Shown: positions 27,823 through 36,761 of the stretch, piece after piece | Numbering within the stretch: position 1 is the first letter of the stretch | How the letters are laid out: every line of letters starts with the position of its first letter | Notes under the pieces: generated by a model | The model's input: only the letters and a program-made list of their open reading frames with translations | What the model was told of the DNA's origin: nothing | The model's database searches: none | Position numbers and translations under genes: made by a program | Source of the DNA: an uncultured Helicobacter sp. | GTDB taxonomy: Bacteria; Campylobacterota; Campylobacteria; Campylobacterales; Helicobacteraceae | DNA length: 37,820 nucleotides | Assembly (NCBI GenBank): GCA_949299115.1 | Contig: CASFZH010000037.1 | Coordinates: 1 to 37,820 of the forward strand | Reading direction: 5' to 3'

Positions 27823-27881
27823 AATTTGAGATTCCGCGATTCTCTTTTGACACATCAATGTGTAGTCAAGCATCTCAAATT
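27823..27881. repeat. Nested inverted repeat in non-coding DNA
   Basis: An outer perfect 10-bp stem (AATTTGAGAT at 27823-27832 with ATCTCAAATT at 27872-27881) encloses an inner ACACAT/ATGTGT hairpin. On the plus strand TAACTTTTTG follows, so a terminator or small structured RNA is possible; no family recognised. Confidence 0.6.
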
Positions 27882-28229
27882 TAACTTTTTGTATAACTTC
27901 GATTTATCACTTGTTGTCTGTTGATGATTGTATTCAAAATGACTAGTAAATAATGTTTAAATAAAATTATCAGCACAACCTTGATGTGATTATATGTGGG
28001 TGTGGTTATTCAAAGATTCCATATTAAATACACTTTAATTATGTTTCAATGCAATGGAAATCTTTAGGTTATCACAATTATTATTCAAAAACTTGGGAAA
28101 ACTGGGGTTGTATGATTCTGATTTTATATAAAATAAAAAACATCAAAATTCCTTATAGATTTTATATGACAAAATCTTTGACTACTCAACATCGTATTAT
28201 GCATATTTTTTACCCATTACCAAAATCAT

Positions 28230-29837
28230 TTACATCAAAACACTTCGCACACTAATGCACTCTGGAATAGCACATAAAGCATCAAGTAACGATTGAGAAA
28301 TCGGGCTATCGACTAAAATCAATGCTAATGCCTCTTTAGTATGTAAATCCCCGTTTCGACCGAGTCTAAAATCTGCAATGTTTACATTATGTTGAGCGAT
28401 TGTGTTGCCAATGCTACCTATAACTCCCGGAACATCAGTGTTTTTAACAAGTATCATATTGCCTCTAGGTTCTAAATCCATGCTAAAACCATTAATATTA
28501 TTGAATCGTATAATATGAGAATCATACACCGTCCCGCTCACACTTATGTTCTCTTGCTCGGTTGTCAATGTAAGCGTAATAAGATTCTTATACGGACCAG
28601 AATCATGTCTAAAATCTACATGACTTGTAACACCCCTATCTTTAGCAACAAAAGAGGCATTGACATAATTTATAGAATCATCAAGCGACGGCTTTAGTGC
28701 CCCAACAAGAGCAAAAGTTAAACAAGCATCTTGATATTTTTCTAATACCTTACCATTAATGCTAATATGAATAGAGCTGATAGCTCCTCTTACTGTTTGT
28801 GCAGCAAAATATCCAAGCTTTTGTGTTAATTCAAGATAAGATAAAATAGAATCAGGCATATCATGGGTTTTAGTAGGCAGATTTAATGCGTTAGGAAAAG
28901 CAGAGCCTCTAGCAGCAGATATAGCAGCATTAGCCGCCTCAATAGCAATCTTTTCTTGACTTTCTAAGGTATTAGCTCCAATATGTGGCGTTACATAGAT
29001 ATTATCCAAATCCAAAAGTTTATTGTCTGTAGCCGGTTCTTTATTAAAGACATCAATCCCAGCCCACGCAATCTTTTTAGTTTTTAATCCTTCATATAAA
29101 TCATCTTCATTATAAAGCCCACCTCTTGCACAATTAATCAAAATCACGCCATCTTTCATTTGTGCAATTTCTTTTTTCGTAATCATATTGGTAGTTTGCT
29201 TATTTTTTGGAGTATGGATTGTGATAATATCGCAATCTAAAATATCTGCAAAATTTGTGGTATATTCTATTCCCAAATCAAGTGCTTTATTGGGACTAAT
29301 GTATGGATCATAGGCAATAACTTGCATCTCAAATGATTTAGCACGAATTCCAACACGACTGCCAATATTACCAAATCCAATAACACCAAGTTTTTTATCT
29401 TTTAACTCAATGCCATACCAGTCTTCTCTATTCCATTTGCGATTATCTTTTAATTGTCCATTAGCTCCCGGAAACCTGCGAACAGCATTAAGCAAATGTG
29501 TCATTGTAAGCTCTACTGCAGCAATTGTATTAGCTGTTGGGACATTCATCACTACAACGCCTTGATATGAACAAGCCTCAATATCGACATTATCCACTCC
29601 CACACCAGCACGTACAATAGCTTTAAGTTTTTTAAAATCTTTAAAGACAGAATCTAAAAGCTTTGTATCCACGGCAGTAGAACTACGAGTTATAATAACA
29701 TCTGCTTCACCAAGGTATTGTGGTAATTCTGTCTTAGGTAAATGTGCTAAATTTTTCATGATAATATCATCTTGAGATTGTAATATTTTTAATCCTTCAT
29801 CATGAATATGGTCGCACACTATAACACATTTTTTCAT
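28230..29837 (-). CDS. serA: D-3-phosphoglycerate dehydrogenase
   Basis: 535 residues. SerA oxidises 3-phosphoglycerate to 3-phosphohydroxypyruvate with NAD, the first step of serine synthesis. The N-terminal half has VRAGVGVDNVDIEACSYQG, the NAD-binding GVIGFGNIGSRVG near residue 145 and the catalytic region DVFNKEPATDNKLL then VTPHIGANTLESQEK. An ASB intervening domain follows, and a C-terminal ACT domain begins ILVKNTDVPGVIGSIGN, the long form in which serine may act as feedback inhibitor. The start is ATG 29837, with AAAGGAG just upstream. It follows two small hypothetical genes and rpsA. Confidence 0.95.
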   Translation of the reverse strand: MKKCVIVCDHIHDEGLKILQSQDDIIMKNLAHLPKTELPQYLGEADVIITRSSTAVDTKLLDSVFKDFKKLKAIVRAGVGVDNVDIEACSYQGVVVMNVPTANTIAAVELTMTHLLNAVRRFPGANGQLKDNRKWNREDWYGIELKDKKLGVIGFGNIGSRVGIRAKSFEMQVIAYDPYISPNKALDLGIEYTTNFADILDCDIITIHTPKNKQTTNMITKKEIAQMKDGVILINCARGGLYNEDDLYEGLKTKKIAWAGIDVFNKEPATDNKLLDLDNIYVTPHIGANTLESQEKIAIEAANAAISAARGSAFPNALNLPTKTHDMPDSILSYLELTQKLGYFAAQTVRGAISSIHISINGKVLEKYQDACLTFALVGALKPSLDDSINYVNASFVAKDRGVTSHVDFRHDSGPYKNLITLTLTTEQENISVSGTVYDSHIIRFNNINGFSMDLEPRGNMILVKNTDVPGVIGSIGNTIAQHNVNIADFRLGRNGDLHTKEALALILVDSPISQSLLDALCAIPECISVRSVLM

Positions 29838-29861
29838 GGATACTCCTTTCAATATTAATAA

Positions 29862-30164
29862 CTATATGTCTTCTTTTAGGACCAAATTTATATCAGACAC
29901 AGTAACAAAAACATCTATAGGGAATTTATCTTCAATAAAATAACCATGAGCGATATTCATTTTTTCTAAAATCTTACTAAAACATAAAAATCTACATTCA
30001 TCAAGATTTTTGACTTTTATTGTTGCAAACCTCGGATTTCTAACTATATTTTTTGCTTCCATGTCAGCATATACAATAGCCTTAAATTTTTTAGAATCTT
30101 TATGAGGCTTAAGAATAATATGTGTCTTACAACGTTGTGCTAATAACATAACATCTTGTTTCAT
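29862..30164 (-). CDS. Small hypothetical protein, related to the neighbouring upstream gene
   Basis: 100 residues, no signal or membrane segment. I do not recognise a domain. Its C-terminal half (IKVKNLDECRFLCFSKIL, then GYF...IDVFVTV) resembles the C-terminal half of the next gene upstream (VLVKNLDDYKFLCLNEIL, then SYF...LDLLLFV), so the two appear to be an old tandem duplication in which this copy lacks the membrane anchor. GGAG stands seven bases before the ATG. It lies between serA (24 bases) and its paralogue (19 bases), likely one operon with rpsA. Confidence 0.75.
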   Translation of the reverse strand: MKQDVMLLAQRCKTHIILKPHKDSKKFKAIVYADMEAKNIVRNPRFATIKVKNLDECRFLCFSKILEKMNIAHGYFIEDKFPIDVFVTVSDINLVLKEDI

Positions 30165-30183
30165 AGATTCTCCATTTCATACA

Positions 30184-30684
30184 TCATTTTTTAAGACTAA
30201 TTTCATATTCAATATTATAATATTCAAAATCTTTTAAAATAGCAAGACGTTTATTTTCATCAGGCACAAAAAGCAGTAAATCCAAAGAACTCTGATTTTT
30301 AAAGTAAGAAAAATCAATGCGTCTTTGCCTTAAAATTTCATTTAAACATAAAAATTTATAATCATCAAGGTTTTTTACTAATACCTTTGTATAATCAGTC
30401 TTTAAATCTTCATATCGTTTCACTTCGATATTAATATCTAAAATATTTGAGGGAAATTGATGTGTTACATCTTTAGCTTTTTCATTTGCATTGATTGTCC
30501 AAGTTTCATTTACTGCACTATCCATTCGTGGAATTCTATTTATATTAACTTCCTCTGAAACATTGACGGTAGGACGTTCAATTTCTATATCACTATTTTG
30601 CATCTTTTTATAAAAAGCATACAGAACATACCCGCCAATAAGAAAAACAACAACCAATAACCCTGCAATAATGCCTCTTACCAT
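30184..30684 (-). CDS. Membrane-anchored hypothetical protein between rpsA and serA
   Basis: 166 residues with an N-terminal membrane anchor (GIIAGLLVVVFLIGGYVLYAFY), a polar linker, and a C-terminal domain of about 80 residues (VLVKNLDDYKFLCLNEILRQ, ending YYNIEYEISLKK). The probable topology is one span with the domain outside the inner membrane. I recall that H. pylori also has an uncharacterised gene between rpsA and serA, so this is likely conserved in the genus, but no function is known to me. The domain recurs in the adjacent downstream gene. Confidence 0.8.
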   Translation of the reverse strand: MVRGIIAGLLVVVFLIGGYVLYAFYKKMQNSDIEIERPTVNVSEEVNINRIPRMDSAVNETWTINANEKAKDVTHQFPSNILDINIEVKRYEDLKTDYTKVLVKNLDDYKFLCLNEILRQRRIDFSYFKNQSSLDLLLFVPDENKRLAILKDFEYYNIEYEISLKK

Positions 30685-30709
30685 AAAAGCCTCAATGTTG
30701 ATTAATCAT

Positions 30710-32377
30710 TTATAGCCTATCTTTTAAAACATCACCTAATGTAATCTTTTCATCAGAGTTATATTCGTTTAATTCTTGACGTTCTTTTTTCTTTTGTAAT
30801 CTACGTATAGAAAGTCTTATTCTATTGGTCTTTTTATCTATATGAACCAAAGCTCCAGATATTGCATCTCCGATTTTAATACTATCTTTTTTTGTATCCC
30901 CTAAATCTTCATTACGGATAAGAGCATCGATATCTTCATCATCAACCTTTACAAAAATACCAAAATCTTTAATATCTACAATTTTTCCACTTATTTCATC
31001 ATCAATTTGATGCTTTTTGCCAAATTTTTCACTTGGAGATTCAACAAGATGCTTGCTGCTCAATGAAATTTTCTCATTACTTTTATCAATTTTTTCGATA
31101 CGTACCTCAATTTCATCGCCTACCTTAAATTCATTAATACACTTTTTACTTTTATCCCAAAAGGCATCTTCATTATGCAATAATCCATCAACACCACCAA
31201 GATTTACAAATGCACCAAAATTTGTTGTTGTTGTTACTTTCCCCTTTACAATATCTCCGACTTTATGTATTTTTGCAAATTTATCAAAAGGCTTATCTTG
31301 CAATTTTTTCAAGCTCACACGTAATTTACGGTTGTCTGCATCAATTTCAATAACTTCAACATTTATTTCATCTCCCACTTTCAAATAATCACTTGGTTGT
31401 TTTATGTTTTTATCCCATGACATTTCAGAAATATGTAAAAAACCCTCGACTTCATTGCCCAAATCAACAAATGCACCATAAGATTCTAAATTGCTAACAA
31501 CAACACGTATAACATATCCAACTTTTATTTCATTTTTAATTTCTTTCCAGGGATCATCAAATAAAGCACGAATTGATAAAGAAAGCCGATTGTTCTTTTC
31601 TTGATATTCAAGAGGTTTAACTTGAACTGTATCGCCAACTTCATACATTTTTAGAGGATTTACATGTCCTTTATAGCTAATTTCTGTTGCATGGACCAAT
31701 CCTTCCACTGAACCACCAATTTCAACAAACACGCCAAACTTTGTTACACCTTTTACTATACCTTCATATGCCAAGCCTGTTTCTAAGAGTTTTTTTGCAT
31801 TCTCCTTTTGTGTTATGAGGTTAGTATCCAAAAACCTTTTTCTTGAAATCAAAATGGAATTATCATTTGGACGCACATCAACAACGCAAGCTTTAATGTT
31901 TTTCCCAATATATGTCTTATTAATATCTTCTCTAAGAGCAGAATCTCGCTTAGGCATAAAATATTCAACACCATCTGCAGACTCTACAATAAATCCACCA
32001 CGGTTTTTTTTAATAATTTTCCCTTCTACAACCCTATCTTTAAAATCTTCTCCTAAAGATTTAATAGTATCACGTATTTTTTGAAGTCTCAATGCTTTTT
32101 TATGCGATATTCTCAATGCACCTTTTTTAGAAACATATACTAAAATACTATCATCAACTTTATACAAGAGATTTCCCGCATTGTCTTTAATCTCATTAAT
32201 ATTTATACGGCCTTCTTTTTTCTCTTGTATATCAATCATCACAGAATCATCACTAATTTTTACAATTTTCCCTTCTCTTAAATTACTGTCATCAACTTGT
32301 TCAAGATTCAATAGTGTTGCAAAATCTTCTCCTTCATTTGGATACATTTTATCTATTTGCTCTGGTGTTTGTAACAT
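30710..32377 (-). CDS. rpsA: 30S ribosomal protein S1
   Basis: 555 residues with six S1 (OB-fold) repeats in a row. The later ones are clear: EGIVKGVTKFGVFVEIGGSV, VGYVIRVVVSNLESYGAFVD, GKVTTTTNFGAFVNLGGVDG and GKIVDIKDFGIFVKVDDED. S1 binds mRNA leaders and brings them to the 30S subunit, which matters most for mRNAs with weak Shine-Dalgarno sites. Length is normal for proteobacterial S1. It lies upstream of the two small hypothetical genes and serA. Confidence 0.97.
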   Translation of the reverse strand: MLQTPEQIDKMYPNEGEDFATLLNLEQVDDSNLREGKIVKISDDSVMIDIQEKKEGRININEIKDNAGNLLYKVDDSILVYVSKKGALRISHKKALRLQKIRDTIKSLGEDFKDRVVEGKIIKKNRGGFIVESADGVEYFMPKRDSALREDINKTYIGKNIKACVVDVRPNDNSILISRKRFLDTNLITQKENAKKLLETGLAYEGIVKGVTKFGVFVEIGGSVEGLVHATEISYKGHVNPLKMYEVGDTVQVKPLEYQEKNNRLSLSIRALFDDPWKEIKNEIKVGYVIRVVVSNLESYGAFVDLGNEVEGFLHISEMSWDKNIKQPSDYLKVGDEINVEVIEIDADNRKLRVSLKKLQDKPFDKFAKIHKVGDIVKGKVTTTTNFGAFVNLGGVDGLLHNEDAFWDKSKKCINEFKVGDEIEVRIEKIDKSNEKISLSSKHLVESPSEKFGKKHQIDDEISGKIVDIKDFGIFVKVDDEDIDALIRNEDLGDTKKDSIKIGDAISGALVHIDKKTNRIRLSIRRLQKKKERQELNEYNSDEKITLGDVLKDRL

Positions 32378-32516
32378 TAATTGCCTTTTTTACTAAATAC
32401 ATTCTAATATTTTAGTATATTTTCTCTAAAAATATGTTAAAAAATCTAAAAAATACGATTATTTACTCTTTGAATTTTTCATATAGTATTAAAAATATTA
32501 ATAAAAACTATTCTTA

Positions 32517-33779
32517 TCATTTCATATTTCCATAAAAATTATTCTTAACAATTTGATATTGAGATACAATAGTACCAAAATACATAATTTTAATGCTACC
32601 ATTGTTTGATTCCCTTAGCATATAGACAGGTGGGATACCTTGTGAGGTTGCATTAATTCCATAAAATTTTAAACGTAATTTCAGTTTTTGATTTGGTATC
32701 TCAATATATGTTATTTTTCTTTTATGCAATTCTCTTGCAATCTCTTTAGCTTCATAAAAAGAGTAGGCATAATTTCTTTCATGTGTTACTAAATAAGTAA
32801 GTTTATTACCAAATAATCCAAGATTACCAAGCAGTAAAAAAAGCAAAACAATCCAAACACGAACATAATATCGCCATCTAAATTGTGGTAATCTGCAACG
32901 AATATCAAATAAAATTTTTTGTACAAAAATAGGCAAACCAACGCTTAGTGGCGGTAAAAAACTTTCTATCTTGATTTGTTGCCGCGTAGAGAGTAACAAA
33001 ATAAAAATAAATCCGATAAATGGAATAAGATTCAATAAGCTTGATTTATTATGAAAAGTATAAAAATATAACACTGCCACATAATAGATAAATAATGCTG
33101 GCGAAAAAAGCAAACTTAAAAAACCTATTGTATCCAAAAAATATGATTGGGGGACGCCATGAATTGGAGAAAAAATAGACATATTGATTCCAAAACATAC
33201 AATTGCAAATAATAAAGTTCTAGTTTTTCTATGCAAAAGGGCATAAAAAAATAAAGCTAAACACAAAATAGCTCCACCAGAATCTAAAAATACAATTACT
33301 ACAAGTGGTGTATAGAGAATCTTATTGTACTTTATTTGATAAAAAATAAGCAGCAAAGCAATAAAAGTTATGATTCCAACATTTGAAACAATTAAAGCTT
33401 CAATACTTACGCCCGGTATCATCATGAATAAAACAGCACAAAGCAACGCATCATTTGCTTTACGCAATACCAACAAGGAAATATTATAAATCAAAACACA
33501 ATTTATAATATGAATAAAAACAAAAGGTAACCGTAATCCATAGTCATTAAGCAATGGGTCTTGAAATAAGAAATTTATGCATGCCACTCCAAAATTTGCC
33601 AAATGATAGCAAAATCTAGAATCTAAAAAAAAACCCTCTGCCTCCTTAATATAAATACTCGTTTGTTCAATCATAAAAATAAGTAGAAAGATATCAAAAA
33701 TGAGAAGCACACAAAAAAATATATGTGTCTTATAGTATGCATTTGGTAAAACTTTAAATCTTTCTATTTTATTTTGCAT
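32517..33779 (-). CDS. Polytopic membrane protein, possible GT-C (PMT/ArnT-like) glycosyltransferase
   Basis: 420 residues with about ten hydrophobic helices in the first 330 residues and a soluble C-terminal tail of about 90. The N-terminal layout (one span, then an acidic loop IYIKEAEGFFLDSRF, then LRLPFVFIHIINCVLIYNIS and GVSIEALIVSNVG) resembles family 39-type glycosyltransferases that use lipid-linked sugars, in which an acidic residue after the first span is catalytic. That relation is my inference from pattern. AAGG precedes the ATG. It stands alone between rpsA and the envC-like gene. Confidence 0.7.
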   Translation of the reverse strand: MQNKIERFKVLPNAYYKTHIFFCVLLIFDIFLLIFMIEQTSIYIKEAEGFFLDSRFCYHLANFGVACINFLFQDPLLNDYGLRLPFVFIHIINCVLIYNISLLVLRKANDALLCAVLFMMIPGVSIEALIVSNVGIITFIALLLIFYQIKYNKILYTPLVVIVFLDSGGAILCLALFFYALLHRKTRTLLFAIVCFGINMSIFSPIHGVPQSYFLDTIGFLSLLFSPALFIYYVAVLYFYTFHNKSSLLNLIPFIGFIFILLLSTRQQIKIESFLPPLSVGLPIFVQKILFDIRCRLPQFRWRYYVRVWIVLLFLLLGNLGLFGNKLTYLVTHERNYAYSFYEAKEIARELHKRKITYIEIPNQKLKLRLKFYGINATSQGIPPVYMLRESNNGSIKIMYFGTIVSQYQIVKNNFYGNMK

Positions 33780-33835
33780 AATAAACCTTAATATAATACA
33801 GATTCTAACTACAAGACATTCCGTCCACTGTTTAA

Positions 33836-35296
33836 TTACTTCGTGGCAATAACCTCAATAGGATTAATATGCTTTCCTGCTTGAACTATTTCAAGATTTA
33901 ATCTATCATTCACTCTGCCTATCACATATCCCTGTTTTACAATAAAACCCGGTCTCAATGTAGGAGCAATTTTATCAAGCATAGAATAAATAGTATGCAT
34001 AGCATTCGCATGTTCTATAACAACAACTTTTTTTAAGCCAGACATTTCTTGAGCGTAAATGACCTTTCCATCCATAATGTTATATACTTGAGCATCTTCA
34101 TTTTTTGATTTTAAAACAATTCCATTATTAAAAATTTTAATTTTATAAGCCGGGTCAATATAATCCCCAAATGCCTGATCAAGAGTATAAGAATCTAATG
34201 GAGAACGCATTTTTTTACCCGTATACTTTGCTGTATCTGGTCTTTGGTAAATGCTATCTACACGTCGCAAATCCTCAAAACTATTGATTGCCGAATTAGC
34301 TTCAGAGGTGCTGATCTTTGTATCATATTGTCTCTGTATCGCCTTATTCTGTTCGCCTAAGAATTGTTCAGCCTTTTTGCTATCAGTTTTTGCAATTCTT
34401 TCTGCTTCAGTTTTCGCAATTCTTTCTGCTTCTCTTTTAGCCATTTCTGCTTTACGTTTTTCATCTGCAACTTTTTTTTGTCTTTCTTTTTCTAATTTAG
34501 CTAATCTCTCTTTTTCTAATTTAGCCAGCCTTTCTTGTTCCTGTCTTTTACGTATCTCTTCTTGCGTATTCTTTTTTAAAATATTTAATTGTCCTAAAAG
34601 CTTATCAAGCTCTTTTTTTTGATTCTCAATATTTTTTAAACGTTGGTTATATGTTTCCATCTGTCCCTTCATATTTTCAACCAACACTTTCTGTTTTGTA
34701 ATCATGGCTTGTAAATCTTGCTGTCTTGTTTCTTGTGTAGTGATGATTTGTGTAACTTGTTTTATATTGTTATTTATTTCATTAATTTGTTGAGCAATAT
34801 TTTTTTGTTGTTTTTCTATACTCGCAATATTATTAACAGTCTGCTTTTTTAATACATTAAATGCCTCTCTCGTGATAACATCGTCCATGGTCAATACCTC
34901 TTCATTATCTAATACATAAGAAAAAGTCATATAACGTAAAATAAGATTAGAGAGTTTTATTTGGTTATTATCCATTTCTACATTTAATGACACAAGTTTC
35001 TCTTCTAGAGATTGTAACTTTGCCTCTTGACTTCTATTTTGATCCTTATTGTCTTCAATATTTTTTGCAAGATTCTGAATTTCAGAATCTATTTTTTTTA
35101 TTTGAGCGACATTATTACTAATATTTTGCCCAAGTGTACTAAGTTTTAGATTAAGGTTGGCACGTTGCCTATCAATATCTTGTTGTTTTTTTTCTTGATT
35201 CTGTATATTTTTATTAATTTCGTTAATATCTTTTTCTTTTGCTCCTATAAAAAAGAATAGCATAAGAATTATAACTATGACATATTGATAATTCAT
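33836..35296 (-). CDS. EnvC-like coiled-coil protein with degenerate LytM domain
   Basis: 486 residues: a signal/anchor segment (MNYQYVIVIILMLFFFIGA), a long coiled coil (about 20-300) and a LytM/M23 domain (about 365-486). The domain lacks the M23 zinc ligands: the HxGxD position reads GIVLKSKN, the tyrosine-His region reads IYSMLDKI, and the HxH position reads LNLEIV. In E. coli EnvC such a dead LytM domain activates amidases, under control of FtsEX. The start ATG overlaps the ftsX stop (ATGA), which fixes it and supports coupled translation. Two 24-base tandem duplications lie in the coiled coil (34387-34434 and 34481-34528). Function as amidase activator is inferred. Confidence 0.87.
   Translation of the reverse strand: MNYQYVIVIILMLFFFIGAKEKDINEINKNIQNQEKKQQDIDRQRANLNLKLSTLGQNISNNVAQIKKIDSEIQNLAKNIEDNKDQNRSQEAKLQSLEEKLVSLNVEMDNNQIKLSNLILRYMTFSYVLDNEEVLTMDDVITREAFNVLKKQTVNNIASIEKQQKNIAQQINEINNNIKQVTQIITTQETRQQDLQAMITKQKVLVENMKGQMETYNQRLKNIENQKKELDKLLGQLNILKKNTQEEIRKRQEQERLAKLEKERLAKLEKERQKKVADEKRKAEMAKREAERIAKTEAERIAKTDSKKAEQFLGEQNKAIQRQYDTKISTSEANSAINSFEDLRRVDSIYQRPDTAKYTGKKMRSPLDSYTLDQAFGDYIDPAYKIKIFNNGIVLKSKNEDAQVYNIMDGKVIYAQEMSGLKKVVVIEHANAMHTIYSMLDKIAPTLRPGFIVKQGYVIGRVNDRLNLEIVQAGKHINPIEVIATK
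34387..34434 (-). repeat. 24-bp tandem duplication coding for AERIAKT(E/D)
   Basis: Two adjacent 24-base units in the envC-like gene, nearly identical, add one eight-residue step to the charged helix. Copy number could vary between strains. Confidence 0.75.
34481..34528 (-). repeat. 24-bp tandem duplication coding for RLAKLEKE
   Basis: Two adjacent 24-base units in the envC-like coiled coil, with two to four differences between units, parallel to the duplication about 50 bases further along the gene. Confidence 0.7.
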
Positions 35297-36102
35297 ACAC
35301 GTGCCTTTGAAAGAATCACAAAAACAACACAAAAACAAGAAGAACCAAAAGCAATAACAAAAAGTTTTATAAAGTCAAATGGTATCTGAAAAATATTAAG
35401 CCCAAAGCCTAAAGATTGTAATGTATCTAATGTGATTTGTAAACTTGCAATATAAAAAACCAATAATGTAATTATAAAGCTTGCTAGAAATGAATCAATA
35501 AGGGCTAATTTAAATAAACTACGATTGCGTATCCATACATTCGCCCCCAAAATATCCATGATTTCCATTTTATCCTTATTAGCATAACGCCAAATCTCAA
35601 TTTGTTTTAACATAAGCATAAAACTAATAATGACTAAAATGATAGAAAATGTCAGGACACTAAATTTAATAAAACTCAAAAGCATATAATTTTCCAAATG
35701 ACGTTTAGAGAATGTGTCAACGGCAATAATATTTGGATTCTTTTTTAAAACTGCTTCAATAGCAGCGAGCCTCTGTGTGTTTGGAAAATATTCCAAACTA
35801 AGGCTATAAAAATAAGGCAACTGTTGCGTAAGATTAGTAAGACTATTGTCTTTTATATCTTTTGTGAGTTTTGCAATAGAGTCCTTTGGATTAAGCTCTG
35901 ATAATTCTTTTGCTTCAACAATTTTCGACTGAATAGATTCAAAGGTTATAGGCTTTTTTGCAGTAATTCCAATAGCATATTTCTGTGTAATAAACTGCTC
36001 TTGTTTAGCTACAGTGCGTTCTAAAATTAGCAAACATTGCAAACTAAAAAGCATAGCAATAAGAGGAATAAGCAGTGATAAATGTTGTTTAAGCGTATTC
36101 AT
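35293..36102 (-). CDS. ftsX: Cell division protein FtsX
   Basis: 269 residues with the FtsX layout: one N-terminal span (SLLIPLIAMLFSLQCLLIL), a periplasmic domain of about 120 residues, and three C-terminal spans around an amphipathic KQIEIWRYANKDKMEIMDILGA segment that is the ABC3-type signature. FtsX couples ATP hydrolysis by FtsE to the periplasmic activator EnvC. The start ATG 36102 (MNTLKQHL) lies inside the end of ftsE (14-base overlap), and its stop overlaps the envC-like start by four bases. Confidence 0.92.
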   Translation of the reverse strand: MNTLKQHLSLLIPLIAMLFSLQCLLILERTVAKQEQFITQKYAIGITAKKPITFESIQSKIVEAKELSELNPKDSIAKLTKDIKDNSLTNLTQQLPYFYSLSLEYFPNTQRLAAIEAVLKKNPNIIAVDTFSKRHLENYMLLSFIKFSVLTFSIILVIISFMLMLKQIEIWRYANKDKMEIMDILGANVWIRNRSLFKLALIDSFLASFIITLLVFYIASLQITLDTLQSLGFGLNIFQIPFDFIKLFVIAFGSSCFCVVFVILSKARV

Positions 36103-36760
36103 TAACCATGCCTTCTTTAATCTCAATTTTTCTATATCTAAGATTCAAATGCTTCGGAATCCTATGTGTTACAACAACAATGGTAATATTAAGCTGTTCG
36201 TTTGATGACTTTAAAAGCCCCCAAATCATATCACTTGAATAATCATCAAGATTCCCCGTTGGTTCATCACAAAGTATCAATCTTGGTCGGTGGGCAATGG
36301 CTCTTGCTAATGCCACTCTTTGTTGTTCCCCTCCACTTAGCTCAAGAGGATATTTGTTTGCTTTATGCAATAAATTGATATGTGAAAGTAATTTTTCTGC
36401 CTGTACCTTTATTTCATTCTTTGGGAATTTATTAATAATCATAGGCAGGGCAATGTTTTTTTCCACATTCCAATCCTCAATAAGCTTATAATCTTGGAAA
36501 ACAATTCCCATTCTTCTCCTCAATAATGCTAATTTATAAGAAGTAAGACGTTTCATATTATAATGCAAGACATCAAGTTCTCCTGCTTGAACACCAAGAT
36601 TTCCATAAATAGAACGTAGCAGAGTGCTTTTACCGCTACCGCTTGCCCCGGAAATAAAAACAAAATCTTTTGGATAAATTGAAAAATTTGCATTTTTAAT
36701 CACTATCCCTGTTCGTTTATATCCTAAACAAAGTTTTTTTGCTTTAATAATTGCCTCCAT
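36089..36760 (-). CDS. ftsE: Cell division ATP-binding protein FtsE
   Basis: 223 residues, an ABC ATPase. It has Walker [11 protein letters not shown]-loop VFQDYKL, signature [14 protein letters not shown], Walker [13 protein letters not shown] and the H-loop VVTHR. FtsE works on the cytoplasmic face of FtsX at the division site. The start is ATG 36760, one base after the trmB stop, with AAGGA inside the trmB end; a 17-codon extension into trmB is not needed. Confidence 0.95.
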   Translation of the reverse strand: MEAIIKAKKLCLGYKRTGIVIKNANFSIYPKDFVFISGASGSGKSTLLRSIYGNLGVQAGELDVLHYNMKRLTSYKLALLRRRMGIVFQDYKLIEDWNVEKNIALPMIINKFPKNEIKVQAEKLLSHINLLHKANKYPLELSGGEQQRVALARAIAHRPRLILCDEPTGNLDDYSSDMIWGLLKSSNEQLNITIVVVTHRIPKHLNLRYRKIEIKEGMVNEYA

Positions 36761-36761
36761 A

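Larger units (their letters stand above)
27249..28229. other. Gene-poor, apparently decayed region
   Basis: About 980 bases between the glycosyltransferase and serA, which converge on it. I see no intact gene. It contains the second copy of the glycosyltransferase repeat, a 42-codon frame (27448-27576, MIIYQDYFYDS...) that has no ribosome binding site and runs out of frame into that repeat, a 16-base direct repeat (TCTATATCCTACATTT at 27731 and 27784) and a nested hairpin near 27823-27881. A short frame at 28049-28255 crosses the serA stop and has no family signal. The mix suggests remnants of former genes. Confidence 0.6.

Noticed and set aside
28049-28255. 68-residue plus-strand frame crossing the end of serA
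   Set aside because: It overlaps the serA stop in the opposite direction, has no ribosome binding site and no family signal; at most a gene remnant.
33626-33634. Run of nine A inside the GT-C-like gene
   Set aside because: Short A runs are common in this AT-rich DNA and the frame is intact, so no evidence of phase variation.
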